A DNA stretch of 64,000 nucleotides from ZAX-1 sp046533095 (GCA_046533095.1 JAJQRA010000009.1:1-64000); one strand, 5' to 3'; positions 32,623-41,989 are shown, counted from the first letter of the stretch. The notes: a model not told the origin generated them from the sequence alone. Numbers and translations are program-made.

Positions 32623-33970
32623 GCCACACGATTATCAGAAATATGCAACACAGTATATTAAAGCCCATTCCATCTGTGCTGTACTACTTGATATGGGTCT
32701 TGGCAAAACAGCGATTACTCTAACCGCTATTATGGATTTACTGTTTGATAGCTTTGAAGTGAGCCGTGTTCTTGTTATTGCACCGCTTCGTGTGGCAAGA
32801 GATACATGGACTGCTGAAATCGAAAAATGGGAACACCTAAGTCTCCTCTCTTACTCAGTCGCTGTTGGAACGGAGTCTGAACGCATAGCAGCACTAAATA
32901 AAAAGGCTGACATTTATATCATCAACCGTGAAAACGTGCAATGGCTGACCACGCAAAGCGGCATCTCTTTTAACTTTGATATGGTTGTTATTGATGAGTT
33001 ATCCTCTTTCAAAAATCATAACACAAAGCGTTTTAAGTCGCTGATGAAAATGCGTCCTTTTATAACTAGGATTGTTGGTTTAACGGGTACTCCTACAAGT
33101 AATGGCTTGATGGATTTATGGGCGCAGTTTAGACTTCTTGATATGGGTAAACGGCTCGGAAGGTTCATCTCCCATTATCGTAATAACTACTTCACACCAG
33201 ACAAACGAAATGGGCAGATTGTGTTTAGCTATAAGCTGCTTCCAGGTGCTGAAGATGCCATTTATAACCAAATTTCAGATATCAGCATTTCTATGAAATC
33301 GACAGACTATCTGAAAATGCCTGAACTCATTAGCAATGAATATAAAGTGCATTTATCACCAAAAGAACAAAAGGACTATGACTATATGAAGTCGGAATTA
33401 GTGTTAAATCTCCCAAACGGTGAAATCACCGCTGCTAATGCCACCGCTCTTTCAGGGAAACTGTGTCAAATGGCAAATGGAGCAATTTACGATGATGATG
33501 GCAATTCGGTTACTATCCATGACCGCAAGCTAGATGCTTTAGAAGATATTATCGAATCAGCAAATGGCAAGAATCTACTTATTGCATATTGGTTTAAGCA
33601 TGATCTTGTGAGAATTGAAAAACGACTGCATGAAAGACATATTCCATTTGCAAAGCTTGATTCATCAGATAGTATCCGCCGATGGAACAATGGCGAACTC
33701 CCTGTCGCTCTTATCCATCCTGCATCGGCAGGGCATGGACTGAATTTACAAAATGGTGGTTCTACTCTCATTTGGTTTGGCTTAACGTGGTCATTAGAAC
33801 TATATCAGCAGACCAATGCCAGACTGTGGCGGCAAGGACAATCGGCAAGCACCGTAGTGATCGGGCATATCATTGCCAAAGGCACGATTGACGAACAGAT
33901 ACTAAGAGCCTTGCAAACAAAGGATAAAACACAATCGGCACTCATTGATGCCGTAAAAGCCAATCTATGA
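32612..33970 (+). CDS. Phage SNF2-family DEAD/DEAH helicase
   Basis: A 452-residue SF2 helicase of the SNF2 type. Walker A is LLDMGLGKTAITLTA near residues 27-41, motif II is VVIDELSSFKNH, motif III LTGTPTSNG, and the last motif NARLWRQGQSASTVV. AGGG ahead of ATG 32612 fits; the gene overlaps the VRR-NUC frame by 11 bases, the usual pair in these prophages. It belongs to the replication/recombination module. Confidence 0.88.
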   Translation: MIYKPHDYQKYATQYIKAHSICAVLLDMGLGKTAITLTAIMDLLFDSFEVSRVLVIAPLRVARDTWTAEIEKWEHLSLLSYSVAVGTESERIAALNKKADIYIINRENVQWLTTQSGISFNFDMVVIDELSSFKNHNTKRFKSLMKMRPFITRIVGLTGTPTSNGLMDLWAQFRLLDMGKRLGRFISHYRNNYFTPDKRNGQIVFSYKLLPGAEDAIYNQISDISISMKSTDYLKMPELISNEYKVHLSPKEQKDYDYMKSELVLNLPNGEITAANATALSGKLCQMANGAIYDDDGNSVTIHDRKLDALEDIIESANGKNLLIAYWFKHDLVRIEKRLHERHIPFAKLDSSDSIRRWNNGELPVALIHPASAGHGLNLQNGGSTLIWFGLTWSLELYQQTNARLWRQGQSASTVVIGHIIAKGTIDEQILRALQTKDKTQSALIDAVKANL

Positions 33971-34023
33971 AAATCAGAGTCAAGTCTTGTCAATCCGAGG
34001 AATAAATAATCGGAGGTAAGATG

Positions 34024-34443
34024 ATGAAAGCAAAGGAATATTTACAGCAAGCACGGTACTTGGATAATCGTATCAATTCTAAAATTCAGCAGATACAATC
34101 CTTAAACGATTTAGCCACGAGCTGCAGTACTGTGATTAGTGATATGCCAAGAAACCCTAATCGTGATGGTTCACGAATGGCAGATGCCGTTATAAAGATT
34201 GTGTCCTTGCAGGAAGAACTTAACATGGACATCAATGCTCTCGTGGAACTCAAGCGTGAAATCATGGGTGTTATTAAAGCCGTACCAAGCACAGAACATC
34301 AGACATTACTTGAGAAACGTTATCTTTGTTTCGTTTCGTGGGAGCAAATTGCTGTGGATTTAAATTACAGCATTCAACACACCTATCGTATGCATGATGC
34401 GGCATTGAAAGAAATTGACTGTATTTTGAATCGTGAGAGTTAA
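34024..34443 (+). CDS. ArpU/DUF1492-like late transcription regulator
   Basis: A 139-residue protein with an N-terminal helical part and a sigma-like HTH at the end: EHQTLLEKRYLCFVSWEQIA, then NYSIQHTYRMHDAALKEID. This is the DUF1492/ArpU type regulator that usually precedes the packaging genes and switches on late transcription. ATG 34024 has the better spacing to GGAGG; ATG 34021 is possible. Confidence 0.75.
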   Translation: MKAKEYLQQARYLDNRINSKIQQIQSLNDLATSCSTVISDMPRNPNRDGSRMADAVIKIVSLQEELNMDINALVELKREIMGVIKAVPSTEHQTLLEKRYLCFVSWEQIAVDLNYSIQHTYRMHDAALKEIDCILNRES

Positions 34444-34525
34444 GTGTATAGAATGAGAGTCGCTCCCTGTGTTATTATTACAATAGCAAAAAGCATAAAA
34501 ATGAAACGGGTAAAACCGTGCCAAG

Positions 34526-34560
34526 CCTTGTAGGTCACACCGATCTGCAGGGTTTTTATT
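34526..34560 (+). terminator. Terminator-like hairpin before the HNH gene
   Basis: CCTTGTAGGTC pairs with GATCTGCAGG (one bulge, two wobbles) around a five-base loop and is followed by TTTTTATT. It would separate the regulator gene from the packaging genes. Confidence 0.5.
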
Positions 34561-34583
34561 ATGCCAAGAATTGAGGTGAAACA

Positions 34584-34943
34584 ATGCCAAGAAGTCCAAA
34601 GAAACCTTGCTCCCATCCGAACTGTCCAAAGCTTACTGATGGTAGGTTTTGCAAGGAGCATGAAGTACAGGAGCGTAAACGCTACAACAAATATGAACGC
34701 AGTCCTGATATGGGTCGTAAGTACAGCAGAGCGTGGAAACGAATCCGTGACCGTTACATTGCAGCACATCCTCTTTGTGCACAGTGTCAAAGCGAGGGCA
34801 AGCTTACTCCTGCCGTTGAGGTTCATCACAAGCTACCTGTGTCACAAGGTGGTCAACACGTAAATAATAATCTGATGTCCCTTTGTCGCTCTTGCCACAA
34901 CAAGATTCATCTTGAGATTGGTGACAGAAAAATTAGACGGTAG
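34584..34943 (+). CDS. HNH endonuclease next to the terminase genes
   Basis: A 119-residue HNH nuclease. The core EVHHKLPVSQGGQHVNNNLM, followed by CRSCHNKIH, is at about residues 78-108, and an N-terminal cysteine-histidine set (CSHPNCP, CKEH) probably binds zinc. In HK97-like phages the HNH protein beside the terminase is needed for cos cleavage and packaging. AGGTGAAACA precedes the ATG. Confidence 0.88.
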   Translation: MPRSPKKPCSHPNCPKLTDGRFCKEHEVQERKRYNKYERSPDMGRKYSRAWKRIRDRYIAAHPLCAQCQSEGKLTPAVEVHHKLPVSQGGQHVNNNLMSLCRSCHNKIHLEIGDRKIRR

Positions 34944-35057
34944 GGGGAGGTCAAATCTCTAAAACTCTTTTAAGTGGACAGCGGCCTGGGGTCACACGCA
35001 CAAAATCGCATAAGTTTTAAGGGGAATAGCCCCCATTATGAAAAGAGGTGAATTTTT
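34944..35057 (+). other. Possible cos region between HNH and small terminase
   Basis: A 114-base gap with a G-rich left part, GGACAGCGGCCTGGGGTCAC (34976-34995), and a GGGGAATAGCCCC hairpin (35021-35034). In HK97-type phages with this gene order the cohesive-end site usually lies here. No cut site can be read from sequence alone. Confidence 0.35.
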
Positions 35058-35600
35058 ATGGGAACGAGAGGTCCTAAAGCAGGTTCAGGAGGCAGACCCA
35101 AAAAAGCAATTACAGAAAAGATTGCAGATGGAAATCCGGGCAAACGCAAGCTGACTGTCATTGATTTCAAAGATAGCGCTGCAAATTTAGAGGGACAAGA
35201 TATGCCAAAGCCAGCAGAGTTTCTATCTGCAACACAAAAAGATGGTTCCAAGCTTTGTGCGGATGAAATATATAAAACTACATGGGAGTGGCTGTCCGAG
35301 AGAGGATGTGCCACTCTTATTTCTCCACAGCTGATGGAACGGTATGCAATGGCAAGTGCCAGATGGATTCAATGCGAGTCGATAACAAGTGAACTTGGAT
35401 TTTTAGCAAAGCATCCGACAACAGGTGCGGCTATTCAAAGTCCATATGTTGCGATTGCTGATAAGTATATGACACAGGCAAATCGTCTGTGGTCGGAAAT
35501 TTATGGCATTGTCCGTGAGAATTGCACATCTGAATATATGGGCGCCAGTCCACAAGATGATGTGATGGAACGATTGCTTCGTGCAAGAAAAGGAAAATAA
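35058..35600 (+). CDS. Terminase small subunit, P27 family
   Basis: A 180-residue P27-type small terminase. The start GTRGPKAGSGGRPKKAITEK is the familiar basic N-terminus, followed by GNPGKRKL, the helical DEIYKTTWEWLSERG part and the ending MGASPQDDVMERLLRARKGK. It recognises the packaging site and recruits the large subunit, which here is separated from it by two methyltransferase genes and three small ones. AAAAGAGGTG lies in front of the ATG. Confidence 0.9.
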   Translation: MGTRGPKAGSGGRPKKAITEKIADGNPGKRKLTVIDFKDSAANLEGQDMPKPAEFLSATQKDGSKLCADEIYKTTWEWLSERGCATLISPQLMERYAMASARWIQCESITSELGFLAKHPTTGAAIQSPYVAIADKYMTQANRLWSEIYGIVRENCTSEYMGASPQDDVMERLLRARKGK

Positions 35601-35601
35601 G

Positions 35602-35760
35602 ATGCCTAACTCTATAACTGAATTTATGAAAATACTTAAAAATAATAAAAGCAAACTAACACTTCAGCAGTTTCGCACCATCAAGGGTCAAGCACTTGCA
35701 GGTGATGTTGCTGGTGCAAGAAAGGGACTGAATAAGCTTTTGGAAGGACGGTGCAGATGA
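35602..35760 (+). CDS. Small basic phage protein
   Basis: A 52-residue protein (MPNSITEFMKILKNNKSKLT..., ending LNKLLEGRCR) starting one base after the small terminase stop and overlapping the next start as ATGA. The end GQALAGDVAGARKGLNKLL is helical and recurs in a family of tiny proteins in Firmicutes phages. Function unknown. Confidence 0.6.
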   Translation: MPNSITEFMKILKNNKSKLTLQQFRTIKGQALAGDVAGARKGLNKLLEGRCR

Positions 35761-36995
35761 TGATTATCGAAAAGAAAAATACAGCAGACCTACTTCCTGC
35801 TGAATATAACCCACGTAAAGATTTAAAACCGGGCGATGCAGAATATGAAAAACTGAAACGATCCATTGAGCAGTTCGGCTATGTTGAGCCAGTTATATGG
35901 AATAAAACAACAGGTAAAGTTGTCGGAGGACATCAGCGCTTGAAAGTCCTGATTGATATGGGTATCTCCGAGGTGGAGTGTGTGGTAGTCGAGATGGATG
36001 AGGATAAAGAAAAAGCATTAAATGTTGCTCTCAATAAAATCAGCGGTGATTGGGATAAAGATAAACTTGCTCTGCTTATCACGGATTTACAAGGTGCTGA
36101 CTTTGATGTATCACTTACGGGTTTTGAACCTGCAGAACTGGATGATTTATTTAAGGATTCTATAAAAGATGGTATTCACGATGATGACTTCGATGTGGAG
36201 GAAGAACTGAAAAAACCACTCATGACAAAGCTTGGTGATGTATGGACTCTTGGTAGACACAGGCTTTTTTGCGGTGATTCCACGAAAGAAGAAACTTTTA
36301 ATGTGCTGATGAATGGAAAGAAAGCTAATCTCGTTATTACGGACCCGCCGTATAATGTAAACTACGAGGGTTCAGCTGGTAAAATAAAAAATGATAATAT
36401 GACGAACGATTCCTTTTATCAGTTTCTGCTTGATGCATTTATGAATACAGAGACTGTTATGGCTGATGATGCGAGTATCTATGTATTCCACGCTGATACT
36501 GAGGGTTTAAATTTTAGAAAAGCCTTTGCTGATGCGGGATTTTATCTCTCTGGTACTTGCATTTGGAAAAAGCAAAGTCTTGTGCTTGGTCGCTCGCCCT
36601 ACCAATGGCAGCACGAACCAGTGCTTTATGGTTGGAAGAAAAAAGGCAAACATCAGTGGTACACAGGTAGAAAAGAAACGACTGTATGGGAGTTTGATAA
36701 GCCGAAGAAAAATGGCGATCATCCTACGATGAAGCCGATTCCACTGCTCGCCTATCCGATTATGAACTCAAGCATGAGCAACACGCTTGTTCTTGATCCA
36801 TTTGGTGGCAGTGGCTCTACATTAATTGCCTGCGAGCAATCTGACCGTTCCTGTTTTACTGTTGAACTCGATGAGAAGTTTTGTGATGTTATTGTTAAAC
36901 GCTACATTGAACAAGTGGGTACTTCGGCAGGTGTATCTGTGATGCGTGATGGTCTTACCTATCCATACGATGAATTGGAGGTAAGCGATGAATGA
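35757..36995 (+). CDS. ParB-like plus N6-adenine/N4-cytosine DNA methyltransferase
   Basis: A 412-residue fusion. The first 110 residues are a ParB/sulfiredoxin-type domain (LLPAEYNPRKDLKPGD, VVGGHQRLKVLIDMG). The second part is a beta-class amino-methyltransferase: motif IV TDPPYNVNYEG comes before motif I LDPFGGSGSTLIACEQ. It modifies phage DNA, probably on adenine, to escape host restriction or mark packaging. ATG 35757 overlaps the preceding stop. Such fusions are common beside terminase genes. Confidence 0.9.
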   Translation: MMIIEKKNTADLLPAEYNPRKDLKPGDAEYEKLKRSIEQFGYVEPVIWNKTTGKVVGGHQRLKVLIDMGISEVECVVVEMDEDKEKALNVALNKISGDWDKDKLALLITDLQGADFDVSLTGFEPAELDDLFKDSIKDGIHDDDFDVEEELKKPLMTKLGDVWTLGRHRLFCGDSTKEETFNVLMNGKKANLVITDPPYNVNYEGSAGKIKNDNMTNDSFYQFLLDAFMNTETVMADDASIYVFHADTEGLNFRKAFADAGFYLSGTCIWKKQSLVLGRSPYQWQHEPVLYGWKKKGKHQWYTGRKETTVWEFDKPKKNGDHPTMKPIPLLAYPIMNSSMSNTLVLDPFGGSGSTLIACEQSDRSCFTVELDEKFCDVIVKRYIEQVGTSAGVSVMRDGLTYPYDELEVSDE

Positions 36996-38928
36996 TAAAT
37001 TAACCTTAGGCAGTTTATTTGATGGCTCGGGAGGTTTTCCACTCGGTGGATTAATTTCTGACATAACCCCTTTATGGGCATCAGAAATTGAGCCTTTTCC
37101 TATACGAGTTACTACCAAGCGAATGCCCCACATTAAACACTATGGGGATATTTCCACCATGAATGGTACAGAAATTGAACCTGTAGATATTATTACATTT
37201 GGAAGTCCTTGTCAGGATATGTCTGTGGCGGGAAAGCGTAATGGACTAGACGGCTCTCGCTCTAGTCTTTTTTATGAAGCAATTCGAATTGTAAAAGAAA
37301 TGAGGTGTAAAACCAATGGAAGAAATCCACGATACATCGTATGGGAAAATGTCCCCGGAGCATTCTCCTCAAACAAAGGAGAAGATTTCAGATGTGTCCT
37401 TGAAAGCATCTGCAAAGCCAAAGACGAAACCACATCTATTCCTAAAGCTGATAAATGGCAGCCAAGTGGAGAAATCTTGGGAGATCATTTCTCCCTTGCA
37501 TGGCGAGTGCTTGATGCTCAATTTTGGGGAGTACCCCAACGAAGAAAACGTATCTACCTTGTCGCAGATTTTGCAGGCGGGAGTGCCGGAAAAATACTAT
37601 TTGAGTCAGAGGGCGTGTCAGGGTATTCTAAACCGAGCTGCCGCTCGTGGCAAGGAACTGCCGAGAGTTCTTCGTCTTGCTCTGGAGTGTCAAGCCTCTG
37701 CTTAAATGACCAAGGTGGGAATCGTATGGATGTGACAGATGATGTCACTTGTACCCTTCGTGCAGAAAGCCATCATCCACCACTTGTATTTGAAAATCAC
37801 TCACAAGATTGTCGGTATAAGGAACTGGGAGATGTTTGTCAGACTGTACTCTCTACCTTTGGAACGGGTGGTAACAATCAGCCATTCGTGGTTGGGGATA
37901 CTCCTAAAACCTTAAAAATCCGTTCTGGCTGTGATGGTGGTGGCAAAGGTGCTTTGATACAGGAGGATAAATCAGCAACACTTGGCTGCAATAATGATCA
38001 GACGGTATTTGTGCCAAAAGCATATGGCATTTGCTCCAAGGATAGTAACTCCATGAAATCCGATAACCCTCACAGTGGAATTTACAACGCAGATACTTCT
38101 CGCACCATTGATGCAAATGGTGGAAATCCATCGTGTAATCAAGGTGGCATTGCTATTGTGGAAAGCTATTCATTGCAAGGTTCAATGATTGGTCGCAAAG
38201 ACGAGAATGGTCCTAACGGCGGTGGCATCAATGAAGATGTATCTTTTACACTAAATACAACTGATAAACACGCAGTTGTTTATGCTATCGATAGAGAAAG
38301 CTATAACTGTGGAAGGAATTATGCAAGGAAAATGGGTATAACTGAAGATGGTATTAATTCTACTTTAAATGCACAAGGACCAAGTGCCGTGGCTGTTCCA
38401 AGCTACTCTATGACAACAGGTTCTTTTATGCAAATAAATGAAGAAAAAGCACCAACACTTGTAGCAAGAGATTTTAAAGACCCACCTATCATAAATGATT
38501 TAAAAACTGCATCTGGAAAGGAAGTGTTTGGTACTCTTTCTGCTAGTATGGGTTCCAAGCAGTGGCTTGGCAACCAAGAGGCATTCAGTGGAGATTATCA
38601 TATTATGGAGCCAGAATACACTGTTCGTAGGTTAACCCCTACCGAATGTGCAAGACTACAAGGATTTCCCGATTGGTGGTGTGATGGCTTGGAAACAGAA
38701 AATCCAACTGACGAGGATATTTCCTTTTGGGCAGAAGTTTTTGAAACCCATAGAAAAATCATAGGTAAATCAACCAAGCCAAAGACAAGAAATCAGATAG
38801 TAAAGTGGCTGAAAAATCCTCACTCTGATTCTGCTGAATATAAGATGTGGGGCAACGGTGTAGCACTTCCTAATGTCGTATTTGTACTTTCTGGCATTGT
38901 GTACTACTCACAATTAACAGAAGAATAA
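36988..38928 (+). CDS. Phage C5-cytosine methyltransferase with expanded target region
   Basis: A 646-residue C5-cytosine methyltransferase. Conserved motifs are LGSLFDGSGGFPLGG (I), FGSPCQDMSVAGKRNGLDG (IV, catalytic Cys near 75), VWENVPGAFSSN (VI), FWGVPQRRKRIYLVAD (VIII), and the late RLTPTECARLQGFPDWW and GNGVALPNVVFVL. Between VIII and IX lie about 330 residues, far more than the usual 100-150, built from repeats with a TL core (CTLRAESHH, ATLGCNN, TIDANGGNP, FTLNTTDKH, STLNAQGPS, PTLVARDFK, GTLSASMGS). Such arrays occur in phage enzymes with several targets. It overlaps the preceding methyltransferase by eight bases. Confidence 0.9.
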   Translation: MNDKLTLGSLFDGSGGFPLGGLISDITPLWASEIEPFPIRVTTKRMPHIKHYGDISTMNGTEIEPVDIITFGSPCQDMSVAGKRNGLDGSRSSLFYEAIRIVKEMRCKTNGRNPRYIVWENVPGAFSSNKGEDFRCVLESICKAKDETTSIPKADKWQPSGEILGDHFSLAWRVLDAQFWGVPQRRKRIYLVADFAGGSAGKILFESEGVSGYSKPSCRSWQGTAESSSSCSGVSSLCLNDQGGNRMDVTDDVTCTLRAESHHPPLVFENHSQDCRYKELGDVCQTVLSTFGTGGNNQPFVVGDTPKTLKIRSGCDGGGKGALIQEDKSATLGCNNDQTVFVPKAYGICSKDSNSMKSDNPHSGIYNADTSRTIDANGGNPSCNQGGIAIVESYSLQGSMIGRKDENGPNGGGINEDVSFTLNTTDKHAVVYAIDRESYNCGRNYARKMGITEDGINSTLNAQGPSAVAVPSYSMTTGSFMQINEEKAPTLVARDFKDPPIINDLKTASGKEVFGTLSASMGSKQWLGNQEAFSGDYHIMEPEYTVRRLTPTECARLQGFPDWWCDGLETENPTDEDISFWAEVFETHRKIIGKSTKPKTRNQIVKWLKNPHSDSAEYKMWGNGVALPNVVFVLSGIVYYSQLTEE

Positions 38929-39013
38929 TTGCTCTTTATTCTGTTGCTGTAATACTTGCTATTATCAGTCTTTAGAGTGAATATGTACATACCAAAAAAG
39001 GAGGTACACCGAT

Positions 39014-39745
39014 ATGGAAGTACAATTTAATGTAACAGGAAGTGAGCGAAAAGCTTTCGTAAAAGCCATTTCCGAAACCCTTAATGTAAAACCAAAGTAC
39101 AAAGGAATGCCAAGCATGGCATATGAGATTGACTATTTCACAGTAGACAAGAATGGCACACTTATCTTTGATGATAGAGCTGACAGCGAGGAAATCGAGC
39201 AGTTGCTTGAGGGACTTGCTGATAAAGGCTTTGTTGCAGCTCCCACAGAAATGGCGGAAATTTGGTTAGAAAAAAGAACCGAGGAACTTTCCGAAGAAAC
39301 GGATACCGAGCCACAGAGCGAACACGTGGGGCTTACAGTGGCAATGCCAAAGACCTACTTCATGGAGGATGCAATGGAGAACCTTAAGCATCTACTGGAT
39401 GCCAAGGGCGGTCTTATTAAAAAGGCACTGGACATTGATGCCCTTCCGATTGAGACAGATGACGAGAAAGTATCATTCCCTTGGTTTTCCTTTACTCCTA
39501 ATGACAGTGATACGGTAAATGCCTACACGCATCTCATCTACGCACTTTGCGAGATGGCGGGAAACCAGAAGCGAATCACTTCTACTGAAAAAACGGTAGA
39601 CAATGAGAAATATGCATTCCGATGCTTTCTTCTAAGGCTTGGGTTTATTGGAGCAGAATACAAGACAGAGCGAAAGATTCTACTGAAGAATTTCACAGGT
39701 TCTTCAGCATTCAAAGGAGGTGCCAAGAATGAGATTTCCAAGTAA
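39014..39745 (+). CDS. Hypothetical phage protein (often called virulence-related)
   Basis: A 243-residue acidic protein. MEVQFNVTGSERKAFVKAIS opens a first domain of about 80 residues; the second (GLTVAMPKTYFMEDAMENLK, KVSFPWFSFTPN, TEKTVDNEKYAFRCFLLRLG) matches a common prophage family given the uninformative name virulence protein. GGAGG is 7-11 bases before the ATG. Its upstream region resembles that of the recombinase at 59379. Confidence 0.65.
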   Translation: MEVQFNVTGSERKAFVKAISETLNVKPKYKGMPSMAYEIDYFTVDKNGTLIFDDRADSEEIEQLLEGLADKGFVAAPTEMAEIWLEKRTEELSEETDTEPQSEHVGLTVAMPKTYFMEDAMENLKHLLDAKGGLIKKALDIDALPIETDDEKVSFPWFSFTPNDSDTVNAYTHLIYALCEMAGNQKRITSTEKTVDNEKYAFRCFLLRLGFIGAEYKTERKILLKNFTGSSAFKGGAKNEISK

Positions 39746-40115
39746 AGAAATTGTGGAATGTACTCGAAGAGAATACCCTGTCGGGACGAGAGTAGAACTT
39801 ATACAAATGGATGACGTGCAGGCTCCTCCGATTGGAACAAGGGGTACAGTAAAAGGTGTGGATGATACAGCAAGTATTATGGTTCAGTGGGACAACGGCA
39901 GTGGACTTCATGTAGTGTATAGCGAGGATATTTGCAGAAAAATAGATACCGTGAAAACTATATGCTATGGCAAGGAAGATGTCTGGGACAGTCGTAAAGA
40001 AGCACTTGATTTCTTTTTCAGAGCCATGACAGGTTCGGAGGGTAGTGAATGCGACCGCTATACCAAAATCTATACGGAATTGATTCTTGGCAAGGAGGTC
40101 TGTACCGATGAATAA
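39729..40115 (+). CDS. DUF4314 domain protein
   Basis: A 128-residue protein with the DUF4314 core YPVGTRVELIQMDD, GTRGTVKGVDDTASIMVQWD and GLHVVYSEDICRK, which looks like a small beta-barrel. The second half is helical. It overlaps the previous gene and uses AAAGGAGG for ATG 39729. DUF4314 and DUF5049 proteins usually come as a pair before the large terminase in these prophages. Confidence 0.8.
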   Translation: MRFPSKEIVECTRREYPVGTRVELIQMDDVQAPPIGTRGTVKGVDDTASIMVQWDNGSGLHVVYSEDICRKIDTVKTICYGKEDVWDSRKEALDFFFRAMTGSEGSECDRYTKIYTELILGKEVCTDE

Positions 40116-40284
40116 AACTGTAAAAGAACAGATACTCGCCGTCTGAGCAACGGGTCTTGCAAATATGTTTGATGTCAATATGGTACAGAGAATTGCCAAC
40201 GATATGAAGTTTTATGAATTGGTGGTTTACCTTGAAGAACACCGCGAACTATATGTCCGTTTCATCTTAACGGGCGAAGAATAA
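40108..40284 (+). pseudogene. DUF5049-like gene with an in-frame TGA
   Basis: The frame from ATG 40108 reads MNKTVKEQILAV, then TGA (40144-40146), then ATGLANMFDVNMVQRIANDM and KFYELVVYLEEHRELYVRFI to the stop at 40282-40284. The continuation is the family pattern and the codon at the break is CGA (Arg) in the expected sequence, so one C-to-T change explains it. An in-frame ATG at 40165 could restart a 39-residue product. A tiny phage protein of unknown role. Confidence 0.7.
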
Positions 40285-40387
40285 CAGAAATTTTTTATAA
40301 AAAGGGATTGAGCCGATTGGCTCTTTCTCTCGTACTGCAGCCATGATGGCTGTATTTTTATGCCATTTTACAGGAGGTGACGGCATT

Positions 40388-41989
40388 TTGAGAAAACTCA
40401 AAAAATACAAACCAACAAAATTCAAAGCAAAGGACAGCTGCTACGATGCCGAGGCCGCCGGCTTTGCAGTGGCATTTATCGAAAGTCTATGCCACACCAA
40501 AGGCACATGGGCAGGAAAACCCTTTGAACTTATCGACTGGCAGGAGCAGATTATTCGTGACCTGTTTGGCATATTGAAACCCAATGGCTATCGGCAGTTC
40601 AACACAGCCTATATTGAAATTCCAAAAAAGCAAGGCAAGTCTGAACTTGCGGCTGCAGTAGCATTACTTCTTACTTGTGGTGATTTTGAAGAACGTGCCG
40701 AAGTTTACGGTTGTGCAGCTGACCGCCAACAAGCATCTATTGTATTTGAGGTGGCTGCTGACATGGTGCGTATGTGTCCTGCACTAAATAAACGAGTGAA
40801 AATCCTCGCATCGCAAAAGCGAATTATTTATCAGCCGACAAACAGTTTCTATCAAGTGCTTTCTGCTGAAGCTTACTCCAAACATGGATTTAATATTCAT
40901 GGTGTGGTATTTGATGAACTCCACACACAACCAAATAGAAAATTATTTGATGTTATGACCAAGGGTTCTGGTGATGCCAGAATGCAGCCCCTCTACTTCT
41001 TAATTACTACGGCAGGTACAGATACAAAATCTATCTGTTATGAAACCCATCAAAAGGTGCTAGATATTTTAGATGACAGAAAAGTTGACCCGACATTCTA
41101 TCCTGTGATTTATGGTGCAAGCGAATCGGATGATTGGACAAGTCCCAAGGTATGGAAAAAGGCAAATCCCTCACTTGGAATTACTGTTGGCATGGATAAA
41201 GTAAAAGTTGCTTGTGAATCAGCAAAACAGAATCCCGCTGAAGAGAATAGCTTTCGTCAGCTACGGCTCAACCAATGGGTAAAACAGGCAATACGGTGGA
41301 TGCCAATGGATAAATGGGATAAATGCTCGTTTGCAGTATTTGAAGATGAATTAGAGGGTCGTGTTTGTTATGGAGGACTTGACCTCTCCTCTACTACGGA
41401 TATCACAGTCTTTGTACTGGTTTTCCCTCCACTTGATGAAGAGGACAAATATATGGTTCTTCCTTATTTCTGGCTGCCAGAAGAAAACCTGCCCCTGCGA
41501 GTAAACCGTGACCATGTTCCGTATGACCTTTGGGAGAGACAAGGCTTTCTTAAAACCACAGAGGGCAATGTGGTGCATTACGGTTATATTGAGAAATTCA
41601 TTGAAAGTCTCGGAGAACGATTCAATATTCGAGAGATTGCTTTTGACCGTTGGGGTGCTGTACAGATGGTGCAGAACCTTGAAGGCATGGGATTTACAGT
41701 TGTTCCGTTTGGACAAGGATTTAAAGATATGAGTCCACCGACTAAGGAACTTATGAAACTTGTATTAGAAGAAAAACTGGCACATGGAGGGCATCCTGTT
41801 CTTCATTGGATGATGGACAATATCTTTATTCGCACCGATCCTGCAGGTAACATTAAACCAGATAAAGAAAAATCCACAGAAAAGATTGACGGTGCAGTAG
41901 CAACTATTATGGCTCTTGACCGTGCAATTCGCTGTGGAAATGATACTAGCGAATCAGTTTATGACAGCCGTGGGATGCTGTTTATATGA
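40388..41989 (+). CDS. Terminase large subunit
   Basis: A 533-residue large terminase. The ATPase has IPKKQGKSE as a Walker A-like loop (residues 78-86) and GVVFDELHT as Walker B near 178-186; the nuclease domain follows with CYGGLDLSSTTDI and a late KIDGAVATIMALDRA. It drives DNA packaging into the prohead. TTG 40388 is the likely start, 10 bases after AGGAGGTGA; an ATG at 40343 would precede the ribosome site. The stop is followed by a hairpin. Confidence 0.92.
   Translation: MRKLKKYKPTKFKAKDSCYDAEAAGFAVAFIESLCHTKGTWAGKPFELIDWQEQIIRDLFGILKPNGYRQFNTAYIEIPKKQGKSELAAAVALLLTCGDFEERAEVYGCAADRQQASIVFEVAADMVRMCPALNKRVKILASQKRIIYQPTNSFYQVLSAEAYSKHGFNIHGVVFDELHTQPNRKLFDVMTKGSGDARMQPLYFLITTAGTDTKSICYETHQKVLDILDDRKVDPTFYPVIYGASESDDWTSPKVWKKANPSLGITVGMDKVKVACESAKQNPAEENSFRQLRLNQWVKQAIRWMPMDKWDKCSFAVFEDELEGRVCYGGLDLSSTTDITVFVLVFPPLDEEDKYMVLPYFWLPEENLPLRVNRDHVPYDLWERQGFLKTTEGNVVHYGYIEKFIESLGERFNIREIAFDRWGAVQMVQNLEGMGFTVVPFGQGFKDMSPPTKELMKLVLEEKLAHGGHPVLHWMMDNIFIRTDPAGNIKPDKEKSTEKIDGAVATIMALDRAIRCGNDTSESVYDSRGMLFI

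Noticed and set aside
40144..40146. TGA as a selenocysteine codon or recoded stop in the phage
   Set aside because: The expected residue is arginine rather than cysteine, other phage genes use TGA as a normal stop, and I see no SECIS-like stem after it.
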